Position numbers and translations under genes: made by a program
Assembly: GCA_041689775.1 (NCBI GenBank)
Contig: JBDNFP010000430.1
Span: 1 to 13,915, forward strand
Reading direction: 5' to 3'
Origin: JBDNFP01 sp041689775
Lineage (GTDB): Bacteria; Bacteroidota; Bacteroidia; Cytophagales; Spirosomataceae
Length of the DNA: 13,915 bases
Shown here: positions 6,546 to 13,915 of the stretch, piece by piece
How the letters are laid out: the number at the start of each line of letters is the position of its first letter
How positions within the stretch are numbered: position 1 is the stretch's first letter
Notes under the pieces: generated by a model
The model's database searches: none
Seen by the model: the letters and a program-made list of their open reading frames with translations, nothing else
Told to the model about the DNA's origin: nothing

Positions 6546-8042
6546 TTAATAACCTGTATTCTGGATCAGCTTGCTATTGATCAGAATCTGGGGAGCGGGT
6601 AGAGGGAAATAATACTCAAAATCCTCATACACATAATCGAGTACGTTAAAAGCAATACCACCGCGGTTTACCGTTGGGTTTTGTTTTTCCTTGATAGCGT
6701 AGGCATTCATAAACTGAGCTAGTTCGGCCGGAGACTTGGTCCGTTTCAAATCAAACCAGCGGTGATTCTCAAAGGCTAGTTCTACTCGTCTTTCGTGCAG
6801 TACTTCGGTTTTGAATGCTGCTTTGTCAAGACCGCTTTTAGGAGCCAATGCCGCACGAGCCCTTACCTGATTCAGGTAGTCGAATGCTTCACCAGTTGGG
6901 CCAGACTGCTCGTTGATGGCTTCGGCCAACATGAGTAGTACGTCGGCATAGCGAAGAATGGGCCAGTTATTATTGGTACGTCCCGAAATGGTATGGGGGT
7001 AGTTATATTTACTTACGTAGGGAATGGGATAAAACACGCCATTTAGGGTATATCCGCTTTTGAGGGAGATATCCTTTCTTACATCACCAATCTCGTAGGC
7101 CGCAATCATGTCATTGGTCGGGATGTTTCGTCCCGCTGGGTTGACATTGGCGTAGCCGGTAATCGACCCTTTTGAAAGCCTTGGCGCAAATAGATACGTA
7201 AAGTTACTCCATTCGCCAAGGTCGTTACCGCCTTGGTATTGTATTTCAAAAATAGATTCTTTACCGTTCTTTTTCTGCGGATCAAAGTTATCGGCGTAGT
7301 TGGTATTCAGCGAGTACCCCAGGGCAAGTACCTGTTTCAGGGTAGCTACGGCCTCCGTGTATTTTTTACGGGTGAGGTAGTATTTTCCCAGTAGACTCAG
7401 GGCGGCTCCTTTGGTAACCCGGCCAGCTTCGGAGGACTTGTAGGTAGCGGGCAAAGCATCCACGGCCTCTTTCAGATCAGCTTCTATTTGCGCGTAGACA
7501 GCCTCCTGCGGTGATTTTATCAATTCAAAGGCTTCATCGGGTGTTTTGAGCGTGTTGGTAACCAGCACTACATCTCCGAAGTACTGGGCCAGGTCAAAGT
7601 AGTAGAAGGCCCGGATAAATTTGAGCTGGCCCCGGATTACCTTTTTATCGGCTTCGTCTACGGCGCTGGCTTCCATTTTTTCCAGGGTATTGTTGGCGTT
7701 GAAGATGGCCGAGTAATAGCTGTTCCACAGGTTTGATATTTCCCCATTACCAGGGTTGACCGTCGAAAACTCAAACGCTTCCCAACCCGCAGCGCCTCCC
7801 CGATCGAGGGGGTTAAAATCGAGGGTGGTATTGTCCGAATTAAACTCCTTGAACAGATAAGCGCTATTAGTGATACTTTGCAGTTGGCCGTATACCCCGT
7901 TGAGGGCTTGCTGTAATTGGGTCTGATCTTGAAAAAACAGGCTGCCTTCCACGCGGGTAGGATCGGTTGTGACCAGGAAATCATTGCACGAGAACTGGAT
8001 CAAACAGCTGAATGCGACGGCTAGAATAGTTATTTTTTTCAT
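6546..8042 (-). CDS. susD-like: SusD/RagB-family nutrient-binding outer-membrane lipoprotein
   Basis: 498 residues, slightly short for the family but complete. The signal peptide ends in Q-F-S-C with the lipidated cysteine at 19, followed by N-D-F-L as in many SusD proteins. A SusD-like N-terminal helical domain (about 21-225, including GQLKFIRAFYYFDLAQYFGD) is followed by the RagB/SusD C-terminal domain (about 265-498). The latter shows LRYADVLLMLAEAINE (363-378), LNQVRARA (390-397) and HERRVELAFENHRWFDLKR (416-434). SusD proteins sit as lids on the SusC barrel at the cell surface and capture the ligand, usually an oligosaccharide (family knowledge). The gene begins 13 bases after the susC stop, so the two are almost certainly co-translated. 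Ligand specificity cannot be read from the sequence, and no carbohydrate-active enzyme is encoded nearby to suggest one. Confidence 0.96.
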   Translation of the reverse strand: MKKITILAVAFSCLIQFSCNDFLVTTDPTRVEGSLFFQDQTQLQQALNGVYGQLQSITNSAYLFKEFNSDNTTLDFNPLDRGGAAGWEAFEFSTVNPGNGEISNLWNSYYSAIFNANNTLEKMEASAVDEADKKVIRGQLKFIRAFYYFDLAQYFGDVVLVTNTLKTPDEAFELIKSPQEAVYAQIEADLKEAVDALPATYKSSEAGRVTKGAALSLLGKYYLTRKKYTEAVATLKQVLALGYSLNTNYADNFDPQKKNGKESIFEIQYQGGNDLGEWSNFTYLFAPRLSKGSITGYANVNPAGRNIPTNDMIAAYEIGDVRKDISLKSGYTLNGVFYPIPYVSKYNYPHTISGRTNNNWPILRYADVLLMLAEAINEQSGPTGEAFDYLNQVRARAALAPKSGLDKAAFKTEVLHERRVELAFENHRWFDLKRTKSPAELAQFMNAYAIKEKQNPTVNRGGIAFNVLDYVYEDFEYYFPLPAPQILINSKLIQNTGY

Positions 8043-8055
8043 ATCGGTAAGGCGT

Positions 8056-11000
8056 TTAGAAGGTTAAATTGATACCAGCGGAAAAGGTGCGTGGAACAGG
8101 ATACGATTCATCGTCGTTGTTCAGATTATTTCCGCTTCGTACGCCCGCGTCGGGATTGTTGCCGGGGTACTTGGTAATCAGAAATAAGTTGGCCGCGTTG
8201 ACGTAGACCCGGGCATTACTCAAAAAAGACTTCATGTTCGGCAGGGTATAACCGATACTGACGTTTTTGAGCCAAACGTGGCTGGCGTCGTATACGTAGC
8301 GGTTGCTGCTTTCTCGTGACCATTTGAAGTAGTTAGTACCTCCTTGAGCGTGAACATCCTGCGGATTAGTGCCTGGATTTTCGGCGGAGCGCCAGCGGTC
8401 CTTAGCTTTGTCGAGTACGTTAAAAACCCCGTCCATATTCATGGTAGATGCTTCAATATTTCTGTATACATCAAATTTATGAGCTCCCATAAATAGTACA
8501 TTGATATCGAATTTTCGGTAATCGGCAGCTACCGTCCAGCCCCAGGTAAATTTGGGGTTCGGGTTTCCGATTTCTACCATATCCTGTGTATCGTAGGTGA
8601 TTACCCCGTCGCCGTTGGTATCTTCAAACCGCATACCGCCGGGTATAACCCCGTCCTGCCGGGGGGCAGCGTCAATTTCCGATTGGGTATTAAAGATTCC
8701 TAGTTTATTGTACCCATAGATCATGCCGATGGGTCGACCGACCTTTTGTACGTTGTACCCACCGTAGAAACCTCCCGTCCACAACATATCGTTGGCACCT
8801 TTAATCGCCAAAATCTTGTTGCGGTTTATGGAGATATTGAAGTTGCTCTTAAAGTTGACGGCGGCAATCCGGGTACGGTAGTCGATGGCTAATTCCAGAC
8901 CTTGGTTCTGCACTTTACCGATGTTGGCAAGGCTACTGGTAAAGCCCGATACCGAAGGAATAGAAATCGGTAGTAACATATCGTTGGTAATCCGCTTGTA
9001 GTACTCTACGGTAAACACCAGTTTATTGTCGAGTATGGCCAGATCCAGACCGATGTCCAATTGGCTGGATTTTTCCCATTCCAGTGCCGTATTGGCAAAT
9101 GAACTCACAATCTTGCCCGGAGCGATGGCATCACCCAGAATATAGTTATTGGTGTTCATGAACGCCAGGTGGGAGTAGTTACCGATGTTGTTGTTGCCGG
9201 TCTTTCCCCAGCTCGCACGCAACTTCATGTCCGTGAGCCAGTTAGTTTTGGGGATGAACGACTCCTCGGAAATGCGCCAGCCCACCGAGAAAGCCGGGAA
9301 GTTACCGTACTTATTCAGAGCGCCGAAGCGGGAGCTACCTTCGCGGCGCATGGAAGCAGACAGTAGGTATTTATCTTTGTATGCGTAGTTGGCGCGGGCG
9401 AGGTAGGCCAGCATGGTCCAGCTGTACTCGTAGGAGTCGGACGAGCGGATGATCGCGGCGCCTAGGTAGGGTACTAAGTCATCAGGGAAGGTGTTACCCG
9501 ATCCCGAAACGCCTTTGACCTTCTCTTCCTGCGCGTTGAAACCTACCAGCATATCCAGCTGATGGTTGGTTCCTAGCTTGGGGGTATAAGAGAGTAGTTG
9601 ATCGGTTGACAGATTTAGTAGTTGATCGGTGGTTTCTCGTCCGGTTGCGATACGGGGCGGAAAGCCATTGAGTGCCGTACCGATGGAAGACGGGATGAAC
9701 TCCCGGTAGTTATTGTAGTTTAGTTTGGCGTTGACCGACGATCGGAATTTCAGGCCTTCCAGGAGGGTGAATTCCAGAAATGCGTTGGAAAGAATATCCG
9801 CTACGTTCCGCTTCCGGATGGTGTTCTGCAATACAAACAAAGGGTTAGGGAAACCAAAGACGCCATCCACACCCCCGATGTAAGGCCGGATAGACCCGTC
9901 TTCGTTATACACCGGTTCGCGGGGGTCCATGATAAGAGTAGAGCCCACCAGGGCGCTGCGGCCGTTGGTACTGGCCAAATTTTGCGTGGAGTAAGTGCCA
10001 TTTATATTCAAACCCATGGTAATGAATCGATTGACCTTCCCACCTAGGTTCGTACGCACCGAATACCGGTCGTAGTTGGTGTTGATGATCGAACCTTTCT
10101 CCGAATAGTAGCCCGCCGATACCGTTGATTTGATGGGCCCTTGGCCGGATGATAGGGTCAGGTTATAGTCTGTATAAGGTGCATTGTTGTCCAGGATAGT
10201 CCCAAACCAGTCGGTTGAATACTTCGTTTGTTCGGGGAAACGGTAACCGATAGGTACCTCCTCAATGGCGGGCTCCCTATTCTGAAAATAGCGGATACCA
10301 TCCATAAAAACCTCTTTTTTGAACTGGGCAAACTCCACGCCGTTTAGTACTTTCACGCGGCGCGACTGCGGGATATTCTGAACACCGTAATCTACCTTGA
10401 AGTTGAGGCTAACCTTACCCTCTTTGGCGCTTTTGGTGGTAATCAATACTACCCCGTTGGAGCCCCTTGCGCCGTAGATGGCCGTGGAGGCGGCATCTTT
10501 CAGGATGGAAATACTTTCAATGTCGTTGGGGTTTAGGTTTTGTCCAACTGAAGTACCCACCGCAAAACCGTCAATTACGTAAAGTGGATCGCTGCCGGCA
10601 CCCAGCGAACCGATGCCTCGTACCCGTACCTCGAAAGCGCTTCCGGGCGAGCCGTCCTTCTGCTTAATAACCACCCCCGGTGCCTGCCCCTGAATGAGGC
10701 GGGTGACGTTGGATGCGGGTACTTCGCCAATGTCGTCCATATTGATAACCGACACGGCGGAGGTAATGTCGCGCTTGCGCTGTGAGCCGTAGCCCACCAC
10801 TACTACTTCTTCTAATGCCTTGTTGTCAACGACTAGTTTGATATCAAGATTTGTTCGGTTCCCCAACTCTATTTCCCGCGAAATATAACCCACGAAGGAG
10901 AATATTAGTGTCGTGGCTCCGTCGGGTATTTCGAGGCGAAATGCTCCGTCCGAACCGGTGGATGTACCTCGGGTGGTTCCTTTCAGGACCACGCTAACTC

Positions 11001-11478
11001 CGGGTAGGGGATTGCCGCTCTCGTCCTGCACTTTACCTCCTATATTTCGATCCAGTGGAGTAGAGGTACGATCCGCGTCCATGCTTCCCGTTCCGTTGGG
11101 GAGAACTTTGGTATCAGGCTCCATATGCAGGATAATCTGCCCGTCCAGAACCTGATAGCTGACTTTATCTGGGCTGAAAAGTTTATCAAGTACCTGACCT
11201 AGCGGCTGTCCATCTAGTGCAATTGTGACTTTCCTTTTGGAAGGGAGAGAACGGGAGCTATAAACAAATTTTACCGCGGCGATGCTCTCCAATTTAGACA
11301 GGACGGTTTTGATCTCCGTGTCCTTTACATTAAGACTAATGGTACGCTGCAGAACTTCCTGAGCCGAAGCTGAGGCCGCGTATAGTTGATTCATCAGCAG
11401 CAGGATTAGGCAAAACTGAACCAGTGAATACCTCATAAATAAGTGCAGTAAGGGTATGAAGTTTCGACGTTTTTTCAT
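8056..11478 (-). CDS. susC-like: SusC/RagA-family TonB-dependent transporter with STN signalling domain
   Basis: 1140 residues, a 22-stranded outer-membrane barrel importer by family. Domain order: a signal peptide ending near ASASAQ (35-40); an STN (secretin/TonB N-terminal) domain at about 46-118; a carboxypeptidase-regulatory-like beta domain at about 147-218, with GNPLPGVSVVLKGT and FVGY; a TonB-box-like EEVVVVGYGSQRKRD (223-237); a plug at about 236-350, with PLYVIDG and ILKDAASTAIYGARGSNGVVLITTK; then the barrel, ending in the expected C-terminal Phe. The STN domain is the part that contacts FecR-type anti-sigma factors, which fits the fecR and ECF sigma genes immediately upstream. It therefore both imports and senses its substrate. 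The ATG at 11476-11478 gives a KKRR n-region; Met15 would also leave a usable signal peptide. No promoter of the TTTG/TAnnTTTG type is visible upstream, consistent with transcription by the neighbouring ECF sigma (inference). Confidence 0.97.
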   Translation of the reverse strand: MKKRRNFIPLLHLFMRYSLVQFCLILLLMNQLYAASASAQEVLQRTISLNVKDTEIKTVLSKLESIAAVKFVYSSRSLPSKRKVTIALDGQPLGQVLDKLFSPDKVSYQVLDGQIILHMEPDTKVLPNGTGSMDADRTSTPLDRNIGGKVQDESGNPLPGVSVVLKGTTRGTSTGSDGAFRLEIPDGATTLIFSFVGYISREIELGNRTNLDIKLVVDNKALEEVVVVGYGSQRKRDITSAVSVINMDDIGEVPASNVTRLIQGQAPGVVIKQKDGSPGSAFEVRVRGIGSLGAGSDPLYVIDGFAVGTSVGQNLNPNDIESISILKDAASTAIYGARGSNGVVLITTKSAKEGKVSLNFKVDYGVQNIPQSRRVKVLNGVEFAQFKKEVFMDGIRYFQNREPAIEEVPIGYRFPEQTKYSTDWFGTILDNNAPYTDYNLTLSSGQGPIKSTVSAGYYSEKGSIINTNYDRYSVRTNLGGKVNRFITMGLNINGTYSTQNLASTNGRSALVGSTLIMDPREPVYNEDGSIRPYIGGVDGVFGFPNPLFVLQNTIRKRNVADILSNAFLEFTLLEGLKFRSSVNAKLNYNNYREFIPSSIGTALNGFPPRIATGRETTDQLLNLSTDQLLSYTPKLGTNHQLDMLVGFNAQEEKVKGVSGSGNTFPDDLVPYLGAAIIRSSDSYEYSWTMLAYLARANYAYKDKYLLSASMRREGSSRFGALNKYGNFPAFSVGWRISEESFIPKTNWLTDMKLRASWGKTGNNNIGNYSHLAFMNTNNYILGDAIAPGKIVSSFANTALEWEKSSQLDIGLDLAILDNKLVFTVEYYKRITNDMLLPISIPSVSGFTSSLANIGKVQNQGLELAIDYRTRIAAVNFKSNFNISINRNKILAIKGANDMLWTGGFYGGYNVQKVGRPIGMIYGYNKLGIFNTQSEIDAAPRQDGVIPGGMRFEDTNGDGVITYDTQDMVEIGNPNPKFTWGWTVAADYRKFDINVLFMGAHKFDVYRNIEASTMNMDGVFNVLDKAKDRWRSAENPGTNPQDVHAQGGTNYFKWSRESSNRYVYDASHVWLKNVSIGYTLPNMKSFLSNARVYVNAANLFLITKYPGNNPDAGVRSGNNLNNDDESYPVPRTFSAGINLTF

Positions 11479-11507
11479 TATTTTGTATTTGTTAAATTGT
11501 AAAAAAT

Positions 11508-11518
11508 TTGACAGTCAA
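11508..11518 (-). promoter_or_regulatory. TTGAC-containing palindrome upstream of susC
   Basis: TTGACTGTCAA (minus strand) is two 5-bp arms around one central base, 30-40 bases before the susC start codon. It sits in an otherwise AT-rich leader that has no TAnnTTTG element. It could be part of an ECF-sigma promoter or an operator half, but a chance 5-bp palindrome cannot be excluded. Confidence 0.22.
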
Positions 11519-11580
11519 GCGCTTCTGTCCAATCCCCGTTCCGCCAAGAGCCAGGGAGAAGTAGAAGTTTATTCAGTTAG

Positions 11581-11614
11581 AATGGCCGGGTCTGTTAGCG
11601 CATGGCCGGCCATT
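11581..11614. terminator. GC-rich hairpin in the 211-base gap between fecR and susC
   Basis: AATGGCCGG (11581-11589) pairs perfectly with CCGGCCATT (11606-11614) around a 16-base loop. The right arm lies partly within a 12-base perfect palindrome ATGGCCGGCCAT (11602-11613). On the plus strand the stem is followed directly by a run of six T (11613-11618), a textbook intrinsic terminator shape. On the minus strand, in which the genes run, the stem is preceded by A's and has no clean U-tract after it. It may insulate susC from fecR transcription, stop antisense transcription, or act as a structured leader. The rest of the gap shows no ORF. Confidence 0.5.
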
Positions 11615-11689
11615 TTTTGAATCCTAGGTAGATAGCTAATTCATGGGCAGATAGATTTTAGTGAGAAATGAGAACGAATACAGGTACTT

Positions 11690-12736
11690 TCAATAGCAAC
11701 TTCCTTCGGTTATAATGATGTTTGTTCCTCTGATTTTAAGTGTAGCCCGGAGGGAAGCACACAAAGTATTCAATTGGGTATATAAGTCTTGTTGAGTCAA
11801 ATCGGCTGTGATGGGACAATTCTTTATATCTTCGTTCACCAGTGTAATCTCTAATCCGTAGGCATTCTGGATCGTTTCCAGTACCTTTTTTAGAGGAGTT
11901 TCTTCAAATTTGAAAGGGGTTACTTCTGATGTTGGCTGGGAGGGCTTACCTACCAAAATGGGGTTTTCGACCAGCCCCGTTACGAAATATTTATTGTCTG
12001 AAAAATAGGTAACTTTCTGATTAGGCGTCAGCACTACTCCGTCACCACCCGAGGCCGGAAGGATACCCTCTTGTTTTTCGTTTTTTTCTACGATCACCTT
12101 ACCGCTTACAACGGCTACTTCCAGATTGTTGGTGCCGGTTCTGATGCTAAAACAGGTACCTACCACCCGGGTGACGATATCACCCGTGTACACCAGAAAG
12201 GGGCGGGATGTATTCTTTTTAACGTCAAAAAATGCACTACCAGTCAAGGAGACTTTGCGTTGCTGCGCGGCAAAAGGAGTGGCAAAGCGCAGGCTGCTAC
12301 CCGGCCCCAGAAAAATACGGCTGCTGTCTTCCAGTAGTACCCAACGACTTTTAGTACTGGTGTTGGTCTCTACGTATTCTTCGGCATTGATCCCCGCTTC
12401 CAGACCAGATTCTCCTATTGTTAGCTGTGGGCGGATGGACGAAAAATAGAAAAGTCCGGTAACCAGAACTACGGATGCGGCAGCTAGCCACCGGAGGGTA
12501 TTTCCTTGCCACCACCTGCCGGGTTGGCTGATCACGCGTGTTTGTATTTCGGGGTTGAACTCCTGCTGAATCCTTTCCCAAAGTTTTTCCTCCAGTTCGG
12601 GTTGGGATAAATCGTCCGTTAGCTCTTCTTCCTGGTCGAGTAGTTCATACCAATGATCAATCAGCTGCTTTTCGCCGGGAGTGCAGCTGTTGTCCAGATA
12701 CCTTTGAAGTAAAGAGATAAATGTTGGTCGGTCCAT
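11690..12736 (-). CDS. fecR-like: FecR-family membrane anti-sigma factor
   Basis: 348 residues. The N-terminal cytoplasmic sigma-binding segment (about 1-78) has the usual short helical start, FISLLQRYLDNSCTPGEKQLIDHWYE. A single membrane helix lies at about 83-99. The periplasmic FecR domain (about 125-215) includes SRIFLGPGSSLRF, GSAFFDVKKN.SRPFLVYTGD and EVAVVSGKV. A DUF4974 C-terminal domain (about 275-343) resembles an STN fold and includes the PLKKVLETIQNAYGLEI block. In this family the periplasmic part receives the signal from the STN domain of the cognate TonB-dependent transporter, and the cytoplasmic part holds or activates the ECF sigma. The cognate partners are probably the sigma factor upstream and SusC downstream. 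It is separated from both by unusually roomy gaps (179 and 211 bases) that each contain a perfect hairpin. Confidence 0.96.
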   Translation of the reverse strand: MDRPTFISLLQRYLDNSCTPGEKQLIDHWYELLDQEEELTDDLSQPELEEKLWERIQQEFNPEIQTRVISQPGRWWQGNTLRWLAAASVVLVTGLFYFSSIRPQLTIGESGLEAGINAEEYVETNTSTKSRWVLLEDSSRIFLGPGSSLRFATPFAAQQRKVSLTGSAFFDVKKNTSRPFLVYTGDIVTRVVGTCFSIRTGTNNLEVAVVSGKVIVEKNEKQEGILPASGGDGVVLTPNQKVTYFSDNKYFVTGLVENPILVGKPSQPTSEVTPFKFEETPLKKVLETIQNAYGLEITLVNEDIKNCPITADLTQQDLYTQLNTLCASLRATLKIRGTNIIITEGSCY

Positions 12737-12852
12737 TGGTTAATAGGATTGGCGGCGCACCTAACGGTATCTTCTACCTGGCAGCCCGTTGTTATTATAT
12801 ACGTCAACTTTTTAGCTAGAAGACCGCAAATAGTTAAAGAAAATAGAAGAAA

Positions 12853-12878
12853 AATTATATTAATATGTTAATATAATT
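12853..12878 (-). terminator. AT-only 11-bp hairpin between the sigma and fecR genes
   Basis: AATTATATTAA (12853-12863) and TTAATATAATT (12868-12878) form a perfect inverted repeat with a 4-base loop. On the minus strand it lies 37 bases after the sigma stop and is followed by a pyrimidine/U-rich stretch, TTTCTTCTATTTTC. The layout is that of an intrinsic terminator, but the stem contains no G-C pair and would be weak. A partial terminator reducing fecR expression relative to sigma, or a symmetric protein-binding site, are both possible. Confidence 0.45.
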
Positions 12879-12915
12879 GCGATATACTTTGTATTGTTCT
12901 ATTAGGATGTAGGCC

Positions 12916-13497
12916 TTAGAGTAAGGTAAAGAAGAGAATTTCGAGTGCAACGAACTCACGGAGATGCTGTCTTAGTGACCGTAACGACTGAGTGATGTGG
13001 TATTCAACAGTCCGTTCGGGGATATTCAGGAGCAGGGCTACTTCCCGCACCGACCGGTTTTCCAGCCGATTTAGCTTAAAAATAATCCGGCTTTTTTCGG
13101 GGAGTTGTACCAGGCCCACTTCAATGGCATTGTAGAGGTCGTGGTAGGCCAGGTCGTTATCGGTACGTTGGTAGGGGTCTGGCTGATACGATGTATCCAC
13201 GGAGCATTCGTGCTGCTCCCTGACGAGCTGGGACTTGATACAGTTCAGTACTTTATATTTCACTGCCTTGAATAGGTACTTGCGGATATCTTCAATTTGA
13301 ACCTGCTCCCTTCGTGACCAAATATCAATAAAAATATCCTGTACTAGTTCTTCGGCACTTTCCCGAGAACCCAGTTTGCGAATAGCCGTCGTCAGAAGCG
13401 ATTTCCAGTAGCGTCGGTAGATCTCCCGAAAAGCTCCCTCGTCGCTTTTGCTTACCAGCTTAACCAGGAGCGCATCGCTCAATTGGGTGTATTCCAT
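12916..13497 (-). CDS. ECF-type RNA polymerase sigma-70 factor
   Basis: 193 residues, the normal length for Bacteroidota ECF sigma factors paired with FecR. Region 2 spans about 11-90, including DEGAFREIYRRYWKSLLTTA, the core-binding ESAEELVQDIFIDIW (46-60) and the promoter-melting/-10 recognition helix DIRKYLFKAVKYKVLN (70-85). After a variable linker, region 4 (about 120-178) holds LPEKSRIIFKLNRLENRSVREVALLLNIPERTVEYHI, with a helix-turn-helix that reads the -35 element. The hydrophobic tail (LEILFFTLL) is ordinary for this group. It probably transcribes susCD, and perhaps its own gene, when SusC/FecR signal substrate; the link to the cytochrome genes is inference. The ATG at 13495-13497 has no Shine-Dalgarno. 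A 17-base palindrome lies 55-71 bases upstream. Confidence 0.95.
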   Translation of the reverse strand: MEYTQLSDALLVKLVSKSDEGAFREIYRRYWKSLLTTAIRKLGSRESAEELVQDIFIDIWSRREQVQIEDIRKYLFKAVKYKVLNCIKSQLVREQHECSVDTSYQPDPYQRTDNDLAYHDLYNAIEVGLVQLPEKSRIIFKLNRLENRSVREVALLLNIPERTVEYHITQSLRSLRQHLREFVALEILFFTLL

Positions 13498-13551
13498 GCT
13501 GAAAGGGTTGGGTTTAGGGCTTCAATCTTAACTTTTAGTGATTACGCTCCA

Positions 13552-13568
13552 CTGTTAAACGTTAACAG
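13552..13568. promoter_or_regulatory. 17-base palindrome upstream of the ECF sigma gene (candidate operator)
   Basis: CTGTTAA-ACG-TTAACAG has perfect 7-bp arms around a 3-base centre, ending 54 bases before the sigma start codon. Size and symmetry suit a dimeric repressor or activator site and recall operators of LacI/GntR-type sugar regulators, although no such regulator is encoded in the window. No TAnnTTTG promoter is visible on the minus strand here, so its position relative to the start site is unknown. Confidence 0.45.
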
Positions 13569-13754
13569 CGAGTACCCGATGGATGCTTGAAAGTTGTGAT
13601 TGGGATCAGTTCTTTCTTGATAAAGGTCAATTATTGAATCCAATATTAATAAAAAGGTTTATTCAACAGTCCTTTACTGTCCTACCCTAGGATTGTTTTC
13701 AGTACGTCAAGGTGGGTAAGTCATCATGGAGTAGACCCAAAGCAGCCCGCGACC

Positions 13755-13787
13755 TGTACTTGTTTTAGCACTATACATACAAGTACA
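13755..13787. promoter_or_regulatory. Long-arm inverted repeat in the divergent control region
   Basis: TGTACTTGT (13755-13763) and ACAAGTACA (13779-13787) are perfect 9-bp complements separated by 15 bases. This corresponds to half-sites about two helical turns apart, as seen for dimeric regulators, and lies about 24 bases upstream of the right-facing promoter. The 418-base region 13498-13915 holds no complete gene; besides this repeat, the palindrome at 13552-13568 and the promoter, I see nothing in it. Confidence 0.4.
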
Positions 13788-13810
13788 CGTTCAAGTCTGT
13801 TGGTTGTGCC

Positions 13811-13840
13811 TTGCCAAACCAATCGGAAGCGCTAAATTTG
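13811..13840 (+). promoter_or_regulatory. Bacteroidota housekeeping-type promoter facing right
   Basis: TTG at 13811-13813 (context CTTG, three of four matches to the -33 TTTG) is followed after 19 bases by TAAATTTG at 13833-13840, a perfect TAnnTTTG -7 element. Spacing and both elements agree with the primary-sigma consensus described for Bacteroides and relatives. Transcription would start near 13846 and run into the ATG at 13905, giving a leader of roughly 60 bases. Confidence 0.6.
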
Positions 13841-13904
13841 TGTTTACACGAAAAAGTAAGTAGTTGACCATATTTAAACATACATTTATTTAATTGAGCA
13901 GTTG

Positions 13905-13915
13905 ATGGAAAACTC
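13905..13915 (+). CDS. First codons of a probable divergent gene (partial, right edge)
   Basis: ATG-GAA-AAC-TC starts an open frame that runs off the window (Met-Glu-Asn). Support comes from the well-formed promoter at 13811-13840 and an AT-rich, Shine-Dalgarno-free leader of the Bacteroidota kind, with an in-frame stop at 13875-13877. Nothing can be said about the product. With under four codons visible the start itself is tentative. Confidence 0.35.

Noticed and set aside
11479..11520. Possible E. coli-like sigma-70 promoter (TTGACT with a downstream TACAAT) before susC
   Set aside because: The spacing does not fit the -35/-10 consensus and Bacteroidota do not use that consensus. I kept only the small palindrome at low confidence.
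13666..13680. ACAGT-CCTTT-ACTGT hairpin in the divergent region
   Set aside because: A 5-bp stem without U-tract or symmetric extension is expected by chance in a 400-base AT-rich stretch.
1..13915. CRISPR arrays, tRNA/rRNA genes, insertion sequences and attachment sites
   Set aside because: I looked for regularly spaced repeats, terminal inverted repeats with transposase genes and RNA gene signatures, and saw none.

Overview
The window looks like a chromosomal segment of a Bacteroidota bacterium, most likely of the Cytophagales (Spirosoma/Dyadobacter-like). The reasons are an ECF sigma/FecR/SusC/SusD cassette, SusC start and end signatures typical of that group, absence of Shine-Dalgarno sequences in favour of A-rich leaders, and a TTG-N19-TAnnTTTG promoter at the right edge. 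This placement is inference from protein style, not from a marker gene. All seven complete genes lie on the minus strand, so transcription runs from high to low coordinates. I see no tRNA, rRNA, CRISPR, transposase or integrase.

Reading in the direction of transcription: (1) 13498-13915 is a divergent control region with two inverted repeats, a good Bacteroidota-type promoter facing right, and the first codons of a probable plus-strand gene at the very edge. (2) 12916-13497 encodes an ECF sigma factor and 11690-12736 its FecR-type membrane anti-sigma. They are separated by 179 bases that contain a perfect 11-bp AT-only hairpin. (3) 8056-11478 encodes a SusC-family TonB-dependent transporter carrying the N-terminal STN signalling domain, and 6546-8042 its SusD lipoprotein partner, 13 bases downstream. 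A hairpin with the form of a terminator follows susD. (4) 3999-6356 encodes a membrane-anchored fusion of DUF2231, a cytochrome c-like PSCyt1 domain, PSCyt2/DUF1549 and PSD1/DUF1553. It is followed closely by a Tat-dependent DUF1501 lipoprotein (2558-3988) and a second, lipoprotein-type PSCyt1-DUF1549-DUF1553 cytochrome (168-2483). The first 17 codons of another gene, whose N-terminus is a twin-arginine signal typical of DUF1501 proteins, run off the left edge (1-51).

Taken together, the locus resembles a polysaccharide-utilisation locus in its front half: surface binding and import by SusD/SusC, with sensing through STN, FecR and the ECF sigma factor. In place of glycoside hydrolases or sulfatases, however, the visible effector genes are two pairs of a predicted di-heme PSD1 cytochrome and a DUF1501 protein. 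The best hypothesis is that TonB-dependent uptake delivers a substrate to a periplasmic, heme-based redox module whose chemistry is not established. The membrane-spanning DUF2231 part could connect it to the inner membrane. The substrate cannot be read from the sequence.
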